From contig JACKEN010000001.1 of NCBI GenBank assembly GCA_020632995.1, forward strand, positions 496,001 to 560,000: a DNA stretch of 64,000 nt. The letters run 5' to 3'. Origin of the DNA: Deltaproteobacteria bacterium. GTDB taxonomy: Bacteria > Myxococcota > Kuafuiibacteriia > Kuafuiibacteriales > Kuafuiibacteriaceae. This document shows, in pieces, positions 44,835 to 54,943 of this stretch. The number at the start of each line of letters is the position of its first letter. Positions within the stretch are counted from its first letter, which is position 1. Both the position numbers and the translations under genes were made by a program. The notes beneath the pieces were generated by a model. That model did no database searches and was not told where the DNA came from. It worked only from the letters and a program-made list of their open reading frames with translations.

Positions 44835-46315
44835 TGATCGGCCTGGTGGCCGCGGCGGGGTGTCGCGGTGGTGAGCTCCCGGCGGACGTGCCGTGGGTGA
44901 CCGCGCCGGATCACCTGAGCCACGAGCAGTACTTCCCCATCAACTCGGGGAAGCACGAGGGCATCGACTGCAACAAGTGCCACGGTGACTTCGACACCTT
45001 CACGGAGTTCACGTGCATCTCGTGCCACACCCACGCGCAGACCGAGACCGACCCCGCGCACGCCGCGGTGCCGGACTACACCTACGAGCGCAAGAGCTGC
45101 TTCACCTGCCATCCGCGGGGCGAGGCAGACGGCGCGGGCGTGGCGCACGACGCGTTCTACCCGATCGGCCCCGGCACCGCGCACGAGCCGCTGGCCTGTA
45201 GCTCGTGCCACGTCGATCCCAGCACCCGAAGCGTAGTCAGCTGCATCGACTGCCACGATCACGACGAGGCGCCGATGGCCACCCAGCACGGCGGCACGCC
45301 GGGCTACGCGTGGGAGACCCAGGCCTGCATCGGGTGCCACCGCGACGGCGACGCGCTGTCCCGCGACGTGCACGACGCCATCTTCCCGGTCTCCGAGACG
45401 ACGGCGCACGGCAGCACGGCGTGCGCGGAGTGCCACGTGGATCCGGCGGACCGTGAGGCGGTGACCTGCGTCGACTGCCACGCCCACGAGGTGGGGCCGT
45501 CACAGACCGCGCACCAGCTGGTGGGCGGCTACGCCTACGTCACCTCGGACTGCATGAAGTGCCACTACGACAGCAGCGTGCCCCGGATCGCTCAGCACCT
45601 GCCTTTCCGGATCGACGGCGAAGCGAAGCACAAGGCAGAGAACGCCGCGTGCCTGGAGTGCCACACCCAGGTGCAGGCGAACCGGCCCTTCCCGTCGGCG
45701 GACTTCGGCGCCTTCGACTGCCTCGGCTGCCACCTGCAGCCCGAGACCGACGCCGCCCACCAGGGCGAGGCGGACTACCGCTACGCGTCCGGCGCCTGCG
45801 TCATGTGCCACGACGACGGGGAGGCGGGGGCGATCTCCCGGATCGAGCACGACCCGATCTTCCCGGTCTCCGCCGCGACCGCCCACGGCAACACGGCTTG
45901 CGCAGATTGCCACGTGGACGCGAGCAACCGGGAGAACGTCACCTGCGTGAACTGCCACGCGCACCAGAGCGCTGACATGAGCACCGCCCACACCGCGGTG
46001 GGCGGCTACCGCTACGACACCGCGCTGTGCGAGAAGTGCCACTACGACAGCTCGGTCTTCCGGGTCTCGCGGCACCAGCCGTTCCGGATCACCGCCACCA
46101 GCAAGCACCGGCCCTCCCGCGCCGAGTGCCTGGAGTGCCACCCCCAGGTGTTGCCCAACCGGCCGTTCCCGTCGGCGAACTTCGAGCCCTTCGACTGCCT
46201 CGGCTGTCATGGGCGGAGCGAGATGGACGGCCAGCACCGCGGCCGCACCGGCTACGCCTACGACTCGCCCACCTGCGTGAAGTCCGGGTGCCACCCCACC
46301 GGTGACGGGGACTGA
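44801..46315 (+). CDS. 18-haem c-type cytochrome lipoprotein
   Basis: ATG 44801 (inside the end of the previous gene) starts MLRMPSIRRTLMIGLVAAAGC, a signal with lipobox AAGC, so the protein is membrane-anchored, likely to the outer membrane. Seventeen CxxCH sites can be counted plus one long-spaced site, CVKSGCH (CX4CH), at the very end. The sequence shows internal duplication: the block ending HAHE...YDSSVPRIAQHLPFRI returns as HAHQ...YDSSVFRVSRHQPFRI about 160 residues on, then an ECLECHPQV/ACLECHTQV pair. It would accept electrons from the 30-haem protein and deliver them to or through the barrel encoded next. Confidence 0.92.
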   Translation: MLRMPSIRRTLMIGLVAAAGCRGGELPADVPWVTAPDHLSHEQYFPINSGKHEGIDCNKCHGDFDTFTEFTCISCHTHAQTETDPAHAAVPDYTYERKSCFTCHPRGEADGAGVAHDAFYPIGPGTAHEPLACSSCHVDPSTRSVVSCIDCHDHDEAPMATQHGGTPGYAWETQACIGCHRDGDALSRDVHDAIFPVSETTAHGSTACAECHVDPADREAVTCVDCHAHEVGPSQTAHQLVGGYAYVTSDCMKCHYDSSVPRIAQHLPFRIDGEAKHKAENAACLECHTQVQANRPFPSADFGAFDCLGCHLQPETDAAHQGEADYRYASGACVMCHDDGEAGAISRIEHDPIFPVSAATAHGNTACADCHVDASNRENVTCVNCHAHQSADMSTAHTAVGGYRYDTALCEKCHYDSSVFRVSRHQPFRITATSKHRPSRAECLECHPQVLPNRPFPSANFEPFDCLGCHGRSEMDGQHRGRTGYAYDSPTCVKSGCHPTGDGD

Positions 46316-46317
46316 GC

Positions 46318-47984
46318 ATGCGGGGACTGCGGGCATTCGGGCTCCTCTTGGGGCTGGCGGTGGTCGCCGGCCCCGCCGAGGCGCGCCCGCGTCGCAAGTC
46401 GGCCTGCACCGAGGCGGGGCGCGCCAAGGTGGTCGACGCCACCTACCGCCACGCCTTCTTCGGGGCGGGCACCGAGGAGGGCCTGGTGGTGGGGACCGCC
46501 GTCCGCATCCCGCGGCCGGGGCGGGACCTCACCTGCCAGGTGGACCTCGCGAGCGCCCACCACGCCCGGTGCGCGCTCGCGGGCGCGCCGATGGGTGAGC
46601 GGGCCTGCTTCGTCCCGGCCGAGCGGCCGGCCGGGGCAAGCGCGCAGGCCGGCGGCCGGCCCCAGGTGGTGGCAGGCGCCGCCCTAGCCCCGGGTGCGCG
46701 CCGCGGTAGCCACCACCGCAGCCGGGCGCACGTGGTGGACGAGGCGACGCCGGGTGCAGGTCGACTTGCATTCCGCGCCGACGCGGCGCTCACCCACCAC
46801 ACCTTCTTCGTCGCCCAGGGCGGGGCCTATCACCGGCAGTCCCTGCAGGTGGCGGTGCGGGACATCCCGCTCGGCTTCTTGGGGACCACCGCCAACGTGG
46901 ACCTCACCGTGCTCACCTACGCCGCGCGGCCCGACGACGCTCGCTTTCGTGCGGGGAGCCGGGCCCAGCTCTACGTGCACGAGACCGCGGTGGCCCGGCG
47001 GGCGGTGGACCACGATCTCGTCCTCTCGGTGGGGCGGATCCGCCCGTGGCACGCCCCGGGGTGCCGTTCCTGGACGGGCTCCAGGTCGGCTACCGGCCGG
47101 CGCAGGGGCTCGAGCTCGGGGTGCTGGGCGGCGGGCTGCCGGACCTCGTGGCGATGGAGCCCGGCCTGAAGCGCTGGATGGCGGGGGCCTACGCCGCCTA
47201 CGCCCAGGCTTGGACCCGCGCCCGCCTGGACGTGGCGGCGCGGGGCGGGGTCGTCCGTGCCCCCGAGACGGGGACCCAGGGCGAGGTGGAGGCCAGCTTG
47301 CGCCTCGGCTATCAGCGGCTGGGTGCGGTCTGGGCTGCAGGGCGACTTGCGGTCGGCGACGGTGGCCCGCGCCTGGCGAGCCTGCGGGCCTGGGCGGACG
47401 TGGAGCCGGTGACCGGCCTCAAGGTCTCCCTCGAGGGCCGCATGCGGGACGGCGGGCCCGACCCCTACGCCCCGGGGATGGTGGTCGACGCGGACCACGC
47501 CCGCGCCGCGGTGCGCTGGGAGGGCTGGCGCGGGATCTCGCTCGGTCTCGCGGGGGGCGTCGGGCGCCTCTCGGAGGACGACCTGGCCCGGGGCGTGGTC
47601 GGCCCCGAGGTGGGGCTGCCGACGCTCTTCGGCCACGCCGGGGGCCTGTGGGTCGGCTATCAGGAGGCCCTCGGCTGGCTGCCCGGGCGCACCGCCTGGG
47701 TGCAGCTCCAGCTCCGCCCGGCGGAGCGCCTCAGCCTCTGGCTGCGTCCGCTCTACCGTGAGGACCACCCCGAGGCGGGCGCCCTCCGGGAGGTCGGCGG
47801 CTTCGCGCAGGCTGACTTGACGCTCCTCAGCTTCCTGCGGGCGCGGGCCAGCGTGTTCGGCCGCGTGCCCCTGACCGACCTGGGGACGACGCTCGGCGGC
47901 GGGGCCTGGTGGCCCGGATCTCACTCGTGGGTTCGTACTGGCGTTAATGGAAAGTCCCCGCCGCTGCCCGAACGCGGGCACTAG
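46318..47984 (+). CDS. Predicted outer-membrane beta-barrel protein, frameshifted
   Basis: ATG 46318 starts two bases after the cytochrome stop. A signal peptide (LRAFGLLLGLAVVAGPAEA) precedes a small Cys-containing domain (about 30-110). After that the sequence has amphipathic strands in succession (VDLTVLTYAA, AQLYVHETAV, DLVLSVGRI), and past the frame change at the G-run 47058-47061 it continues LQVGYRPAQGLELGVLGGGLP, ASLRLGYQRLGAVWAAGRL, AWVQLQLRPAERLSLWLRPLY. This alternation fits a barrel of 16 or more strands. One missing G restores PWHAPGVPFLDGLQ. It is probably the porin partner of the multihaem cytochromes. The last 25 residues look atypical and may hide a second error. Confidence 0.75.
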
Positions 47985-50847
47985 CCCTGGGGCTCCTCGG
48001 GCAGCGGCGTGTAGCCCCGGAACGGGCTCTCGGGCTCGACGTCGAGGTGCTCGAGGGGCGTCAGGTCCTGGAGGAAGTCGGTGAGCAGGGCGCCCAGCTC
48101 ATCACTCTGGACCTCGGGGGGAGGCGTGGTGTTCGGCGGGATCCTGGCCGGCTCGCCCGGCAGGGCAGGTTGCGGTCGCTGGGTGGCGTAGGCAAACGGC
48201 TCCAGGGCCTGGGCCAGCGCGTCCACCGACGAGTACCGCTCCTCGGGCTCCTTGGCGAGCGCCCGCATCACCACCGCCTCCAGGCGCGGATCCACCTTCA
48301 GGTCGGGGCGCACCTCGCGCAGCGGGGGCGGTGCCTGCGCGATGTGCTTCACGAGGAGGGCCACCATGCTGTCCGCGGTGAAGAGCGCCTCGCCGGTGAG
48401 GAGCTCATAGAGCACGACCCCCAGGGTGTAGAGGTCTGAGCGCCCATCCAGCATCAGGCCCTGGGCCTGCTCCGGTGACATGTAGCGCGGCGTCCCGAAC
48501 ACCTTGCCCCGCTGGGTGAGCTGGGCGGTGGTCTCGTTGTCGGCCAGCTTCGCGAGGCCGAAGTCGAGGACCTTGACCCAGTCCGGCTCGCCGCCCAGCG
48601 CGGTGAGGAAGATGTTGTCGGGCTTCAGGTCGCGGTGGACGATGCCCGCCGCGTGGGCCTCGCTCAGCGACGCACACGCCTGGCGGATGATCCGCGCGGC
48701 GCGGTCCGGCGCCACCTGGCGCTCCCGGCGGATGAGCTCGGCCAGGGTCTCGCCCTCGAGGTACTCCATCACGATGTAGAGCTCGCCCGCCGCCGTCTTC
48801 CCGAAGTCGTAGATCGTGACGGTGTTGGGGTGGCGCATCCGCGAGATGGCCTTCGCCTCCTGCTCGAAGCGGCGCACCGCGACCTCGTCGTGCGCGAGGC
48901 TGGACAGCAGCACCTTCACCGCGACCTTGCGATCGATCGGCTCCTGGTTGGCGGTGTAGACCGCCCCCATCCCGCCCTCGCCGATCTTCTGGAGGATGCG
49001 GTACTTGCCGGCAAGGTAGGTGCCGATCAGGCGGTTCGGGGCGGTGTCGCTGTACGCGCTCGGCGGGAGGGTGAGGATCGTCTCGTTCTGCTGATCGGCG
49101 AGCGAGGCCTCACCGATCACCTCGTCCAGCACCGGGTCGAGGATCGGCACCGAGTCCTCCCGGAGCGGCCGCACCGGGGGCGGCCCCAGGAACTCGGCGG
49201 CGAGGTCCGCGGTGAGATCCAGGCGCCGGAGCGGCGGGAGCAGGGCCTCCTGGCTGGGCTCGGGCGGCAGCTCCATGAGCGCGCTCGGGTCGAGGAGGTC
49301 CGGCACCGGCTCCGGCAGGAGCTCCGAGAGCACGATAGGGGGCTCGTGGGCCGGCGCCGTCGTCGGCGCGCCGGGCGAGCTCCGGCCCCGCGTCCCCGCC
49401 ACGCCGTTCACCGCGAGCGACAGGAGCGAGGGCAGGGGGGAGTGGCTCGGCCGCGGGGCGCGGGGGCTGGCGAAGGCGGGCGCCGGGCGGGCGGAGTCGT
49501 TGCCTCGGAACGCCTGGGTGTAGGCGATCTCCATGTGGGCCTGCCCAGGATCCTCGAGCGCGATGTGGAAGGGCGGGCTCCCCGCGACCTTCAAGGCGGG
49601 CCGGTCCCAGCGGCGCAGGCCAGCCTGCGTGACCACCGCCCGGTCCTCGGATGTCAACACGACCTGCGTGCCGCGCGGGTAGCTGCGGAGGAGGTTGACG
49701 AGCAGGTCCACGTAGCGGGGGTCCAGCCACCCGCTCTCGTCGGCCTGGAGGGCGCCGAGGGCCTCCACCGGGCGCAGCGCGCGCCCGTCGGAGCGGTCGA
49801 GGCCCACCACCAGCTTCGCGTAGGCGTGGGCGACCCGCACCAGGCGCGAGAACGGGTGGGCGCGGCGGAGCCCCTCCGCCCCCGCGGTGGGCAGCTCGAT
49901 CTGCTCGTTGAGCACCATCGCCCGGGTGTAGAGCCCCTGGCCCACGCCGCTCTCCGCCAGCAGGTGCGCGACCGAGGCCGCGTTGTACTGGGCGTCGGGG
50001 CGATCCGGCGCACCCACCGCCCAGCGCCCCACCAGGATGAAGAGGGCGGCCATGCCGATGTCGCCGACGTCCCGCCGGTGCAGGTCCAGCGCGTGGGCCA
50101 TGGCCAGCGCGGCCACGCAGGTGTTGGCCGAGACGAGCTCCTCGGCCGGGGCGCCTTGGGCGTTGCAAGCCAGCTTCAGGAGCAGGTCCAGGCGGTCGTC
50201 GCACAGCTCGGTGAGATCCTGGATGACGCGCACCACCCGGATCCGGGGGCGCAGCCGCGGATCCGGGCCGTGGGCTGCACATGCTCGATGATCGCGGCGT
50301 GCTCACGCAACGCGAGGATGAGCTTGGCGTAGGAGTGCAGGGCGAAGACCCGCCGGTCCACCCGCACCGGGCCCTGCCCGTCGGCGAGGCGCTGCACGCC
50401 GAGGACGCCGATGTCGAAGCTGGCCAGGGCGGCCCGGGTCTCCTCGAGCGTCGCCCGCGTCCCGGCGGCGAACATCGACACCAGCCGCCTGATCGCCTCG
50501 TGGGTGGGCGGGGCGCGCATCCGGAGGCCGCCCAGCTCCTGCGACTCGAGGATGTGCCGCAGGGTCCGCATGGAGTCGTGGGTCTTGCCGTGGAAGCGGA
50601 GCCGGACCCCGTTGACGAAGAAGGAGTCGTCCACCACCTGCAGCTCGATGCCGCCGCTCGCGGTGAAGAGGGCCTGTGCGCACTCGTAGACCCGGGCCAC
50701 CGCGTTGGTGAAAGCGGTGTTGCTCGGGTCGTGGATCTGAGCGGTGCGCACCCCCATGAAGAGCGCGCCGAGGAAGTCGTGCGCGTAGTGGAGCGCGCGC
50801 TCGGAGAGCCGGGGAGCCCGATCGATCATGACCTGCTCTTCGCTCAA
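47981..50847 (-). CDS. Ser/Thr protein kinase with large N-terminal sensory part, frameshifted
   Basis: The N-terminal part (50847 to about 50258) has DFLGALFMGVRTAQIHDPSNTAF, IELQVVDDSFFVNGVRLRF. The rest continues in the next frame (LTELCDDRLDLLLKLACNAQG) to 47981. A base is missing near 50255. The joined protein has about 955 residues. After Pro-rich linkers, the kinase domain shows GEGGMGAVYTANQE, VAVKVLLSSL, GIVHRDLKPDNIFL and VLDFGLAKL, so all catalytic parts are intact. TTG 50847 overlaps the upstream stop (TTGA); ATG 50829 is the alternative. The first 200 residues resemble those of the next upstream gene. Its 3' end overlaps the convergent barrel gene by four bases. Confidence 0.82.
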
Positions 50848-52575
50848 GCCCGCTCCTTCATCTGGATGAGCGACCGGCGCGCGGTCTCACGCAGCCGCTT
50901 GTTGCGGGACATCGCGCCGCGCCGGAGGATCTCGACCGACGCCATGCTCCGGATGCGGCCGAGCGCCAGGGCCGCCGCGACCGCGGTCTCCTCCGCCTCG
51001 CGGCCGGTGAGGAAGCCGTCCCCGTCGCGGATGTAGCGGTGCAGGACCTGCACCGCCCGGGTCTGACCCAGGGCGGCGTACGACTCCAGGGCCGCGCGCT
51101 TGTACTCGAAGTGCTTCCCCTCGAGCGCGGTCCGGGTCACCAGCCCCTCCACCACCGCCAGCGCGCTCTGGCCGGGGTAGCGGGCCAGCCCGCGGATCCC
51201 GCGACCTGGACCCGAAGCTCGACGTCGGTGGTCAGCTGGGCCGCGAGGTCACGGCCGAGCTGCTCGGGGAGCTGGCCGAGGTGCTCCGCCACCGTGATCC
51301 GCACCTGCGGGCTCACGTGGTGGGCGGCGGCGAACAGGGCGTCGTGGTCGGTGTCCCGGCCCATGTGCACGAGGAGGTAGACCGCCTCCTGGGCCACGAA
51401 GGCCTGCTCGTTCTGCAAGAGGGCCTTCACCGGCGCGGGGTCGATGATCCCGATCTCGAGGAGCAGGGTAGAGACCGCGCGCCGGAGCTGGGCGTCGACG
51501 ATGCCGGGCAGGAGCCCGAGGAGCGGCTCCACCACCCACGCGCCGCAGGCGCGGAAGTACTCGAGGGCGGTGGCGCGGACCTCCTCGGTGGCCTGGGGGT
51601 TGTTGAAGGCGGCGGCCACGTGGCGGGTGCGGGCCTCGGACACCACCTCGTCCATCCAGCCGCCCACGAGGGCCGAGACTGGCCGGAGCGCCGGACGCCG
51701 CTGACGATGCCGGTGGCCACCTGGAAGCGGTCCTCGAGGAGCGCGGTGTCGAGCATCCTCAGGAGCGCGTCGGCCATGGTGCGGGCCTCGGCCGGGGGCA
51801 GGGGCTGGGCCAGGCTCCGCAAGGCGCCTTCCAGTCCGCGCACCGAGATCGCGAAGTCGCCTTCCTCCGCGACCTCGCGCTCGAGGTCGTCCTGATAGGC
51901 GGCGCGCTGGCCCAGGTGACGCACCGGCCGCCCCCCCGCCGCCATGTCCTCGACGTCGTCGAGCGCCTCGGCCACCCGCTTGGCCGGGAGGTCCGCCCCG
52001 TCCAGGTGGAGCGAGAGGCGCCCCTCGACGTCGTCGCTGTGCCCGTAGAGGCTGGCGAGGAGCGCGTTGATCTGGGCGTCCACCGTGGAGGCGTCGCCGC
52101 GCTCCGTGGCCACGCGCCCGTCGGACTCGACGATCGTGGTGTCCACCACCACGTAGGAGATGTGCCGGAGGTCCCGTCGCCACAGGAGCGAGACCACGTC
52201 GTCGCCGACCCCGGTGAAGCCGAGCCCGAGGGACGTGGCCTCCACCAGCGCCTCGAGCTCGTCTCGGGGCAGCCCGTGGAGGAACTCGATGCGTCGGATG
52301 CCGTCGCGGTACAGGGCGAAGGGGATCGACTCGTCGGTGTCGGCCGTCTCGAGCAGGCTGGCTTCCCCCAACAGCAGGGCGTTCGCCTGCACCGTGATCA
52401 CCAGCTCGGGCGTGACCTCGAGCACATCGCCGAAGCCGCGCCACAGCTCGTCGATCATCCGCACCACGGTGGCGTTGTCGGCGTTGTAGAGGCGGTAGGC
52501 CCGCACGATGCGGGCGAAGGACGCAAACACGTGACGCGCTCTTTGCAAGAGTGCGCGTGGCTCCTCCGCTTTCAT
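50844..52575 (-). CDS. HEAT-like protein with shared N-terminal domain, two frameshifts
   Basis: From ATG 52575 the first frame gives ARHVFASFARIVRAYRLYNADNATVVRM and a domain ending LEDRFQVATGIVSGV. The second frame takes over near 51683 (ALVGGWMDEVVSEARTRHVAA, LGLLPGIVDAQLRRAVSTLL, VYLLVHMGRDTDHDALFAAA) and the third near 51198 (TRTALEGKHFEYKRAALESY, EILRRGAMSRNKRLRETARR). Repaired, it has about 577 residues: an N-terminal domain like that of the kinase gene, then HEAT-like helical repeats. Each break is a missing base in a short G/C run. It probably serves as scaffold for the coupled kinase, whose TTG overlaps its stop. Confidence 0.7.
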
Positions 52576-52591
52576 GGGCCCCTCCCTGACC

Positions 52592-53603
52592 CTAGCTCAG
52601 GGCGAAGTTCGTGTCGCGTGTGTCCAGACCGGTCGCCATGGCGATAACAAGGGTAAGCACTAGAAGCTGGACCGCCCGCACGTGCACCTGGGGCGCGAGC
52701 CGGGCGACGTCCTCCGGCCGGCAGAGCTCCGACCCGTCGGTCATCACCGCCGCGGCGCCCGCCGCGACCCCGTGGCGCACCAGCTCCCCCAGCCCCCCAC
52801 CGGCGCGCAGGGCGTGGACCATGCCGGCCACCATCGAGTCGCCAGGCCCCGACCTTGGAGCGGATCGGGACGGTGGGGGCGCGGGCCTCGAGCACCTCCT
52901 CCGCGCTCACCGCGAGCGCGCCGCCCGCGCCGAGCGACACCACCACCCGCGTGGCCTTCTTGGCCGAGATGAGGTCCTGGGCCACCGAGACCACGTCGGC
53001 GTCGCTCTCGAGGGCGCGCCCGGCGAGTCGGGAGAGCTCGCGCAGGTTGGGTTTCAACAGGTGCACCCCGGCCTGCAAGCCCGCCTGCAGGGCCTCGCCG
53101 CTGGTGTCGAGGACCACGCGCACCGTCTCGGGGAGGGCGCGGATCAGCTGGGCGTAGGTGTCGGCGGGTGCGCCGGGCGGCAGGCTCCCGCTCAGCACCA
53201 CCACCTCGGGGGTGGGCTCGAGCCGCTGCATCGCGCCGAGCACCGCGGCGAGGTCCGCCTCGTCCAGGGTGGGGCCGGGCATGCCGAAGCGGTACTGGTG
53301 GGTGCTGCTGGCCTCGAACACCACCACGTTGGTGCGGGTGAGGCCGCTGACCGGGATGGCGCGGTGGGTGAGGCCGGCCGCGTCGAGCAGGCCGTGGAGC
53401 TGCTGCCCGGCCGGGCCGGCGGAGGTCCACAGGGCGAGGCTCTCGGTGCCCATGCGGCCGAGCGCGCGGGACACGTTGAGGCCGCCGCCGCCCGGCTCGA
53501 ACGAGGGCGGGGCGCAACGCAGCTTGTCTTCCGGGACCACGCGATCCACGGAGGTGCTCTGGTCGATGGCGGGGTTGAGGCTGACGGTGACCACCGAGGT
53601 CAT
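52592..53603 (-). CDS. PfkB-family sugar kinase (1-phosphofructokinase or PfkB-like), frameshifted
   Basis: The protein belongs to the ribokinase/PfkB family. It begins MTSVVTVSLNPAIDQSTSVD, then the first signature in FEPGGGGLNVSRALGRMG, substrate contacts in EVVVLSGSLPPGAP and VHLLKPNLRELSRLAG. After a frame change the ATP-site signature with the catalytic Asp reappears (GDSMVAGMVHALRAGGG). One extra T at position 52844 (A on the plus strand) turns GGCCGGC into GGCCTGGC; removing it restores AGDSMVAG. It phosphorylates fructose-1-phosphate, fructose-6-phosphate or tagatose-6-phosphate. The last 25 residues (VQLLVLTLVIAMATG) are unusually hydrophobic, so the true end is in doubt. Confidence 0.82.
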
Positions 53604-53617
53604 GCCGAGGTTCTACC

Positions 53618-54943
53618 TCAGGGCGTCACCCGGAGCACCGTCATCATGCCGTCCTCGGCGTGGGGGAGGATGTGACAGTGGGTCATCCAGTCGCCGGGGA
53701 CCTCAGGGCGCACCAGGAGGCGCACCGCGTCACGGATGCCGAGGTTGAGGGTGTCCTCCACCCGGCGGGCGGCGGGCGCCTGGCCGTTGATCGACAGCAC
53801 CTCGAACGACATGCCGTGGGTGTGGAAGGGGTGCTCGCTCGGGCTCAGGTTCCGCACCTCGATGATCCGTGGCTGGCCCACCGGGAGCTCGTGGATCGTC
53901 ACGTTGGGGAAGCGCTCCCGTTGATCATCCACACCCCGGTGCGGTCCGAGCCCGCGAACGCGTAGACGATGTCGGTGGCCCCCGGATCCGCGGTCGGGGC
54001 GGCGCCGTCGAAGGCCCAGGCGAGGCCCGCGGGGGCCGGGGCGGGCGCCGTCACCGCGACGTCGAGGAGCGGCGTGGGATCGCCGAACGCGAGGCCACCG
54101 TTGAGGGAGTAGGGCAGGGTCTCGAGGGTGAAGCCGGCCTCGCCGATGCGCCACTCCACCTCGGCCCGGTCGCCCGGGCCGAGCACCAGCAGCTCGGGGG
54201 TCTCGAGGGCCGAGGCGAGGCCCTGGTCGTGGGCGATGACCTGTGAGCTCGGGGGCGCGCAGGGCAAGGTAGCCTGCGCTGGCCGCGTTGAGGAGCCGCG
54301 CCCGCACCACCGTGCCCCCCGCCGCCTCCAGGGTGGGGCGCTCGAGGCCGTTCACCCGCCACTTCGTCGCGAGCTTGCCGTGCCCGTGGGTCGGGCTCGG
54401 TGCGCGGGCCTCGGCCTCGGCGTCGAAGATCAGCACCACGTCCTGGTCCGCCACCGGCTCGGCCGGATCCTCGACGATGAAGGCGCCGTAGAGGCCGCCC
54501 TCGACCTGCTGGTGGGTGTTGAAGTGGGGGTGGTACCAGAAGGTGCCCACCTGGTTCACGGTGAAGCTGTAGGTGAACGTCTCGCCCGCACCGACCGGCG
54601 AGCGCATCCACGCCACCCCGTCCATGTCGAAGGGCACGTGGAGGCCGTGCCAGTGGATGGTGGTGGGCGCGTCGAGCTGGTTGGTCGAGCTCCACCGTCA
54701 CGGTGTCCGCCGCGCTGTACCCGAATGGTGGGCCCGGGGTTCTGCCCCTCGTAGGCGTACAGGTACGGGCGGCCCCATCCGGGAGGGCCGCCGCGGTGAG
54801 GTGAAAGCGGGCCTGCCCCGGCGCGGGGTCCAGATCCGGGGCCTCGGCGGGGGAGATGGCTCGGGCCCGCGTTCCGGACGTCGGGGGCGGGCGCCTTGCA
54901 TCCCGCGGCGAGGACGAGGGCGAAGAACAGCGGAGCGCTTCAT
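53618..54943 (-). pseudogene. Multicopper oxidase (laccase-like), broken by many frameshifts
   Basis: All copper motifs are readable, though in different frames: TIHWHGLHVPFDMDG, FWYHPHFNTHQ, EHPFHTHGMSFEV and HCHILPHAEDGMM. They give the type 2/3 cluster and the type 1 site with the axial Met. The start at ATG 54943 overlaps the upstream stop (ATGA) and encodes a signal with lipobox AAGC once one base is corrected. At least six shifts occur within 1.3 kb: four or more at 54660-54935, one near 54247 and one at 53917. This density is well above the rest of the window, but the motifs show no decay, so either recent inactivation or poor sequence is possible. Product: periplasmic metal or phenol oxidase. 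Confidence 0.75.

Noticed and set aside
42342..46315. CRISPR-like direct repeats
   Set aside because: Regular spacing comes from codons for CxxCH haem sites within open reading frames, not from repeats with unique spacers.
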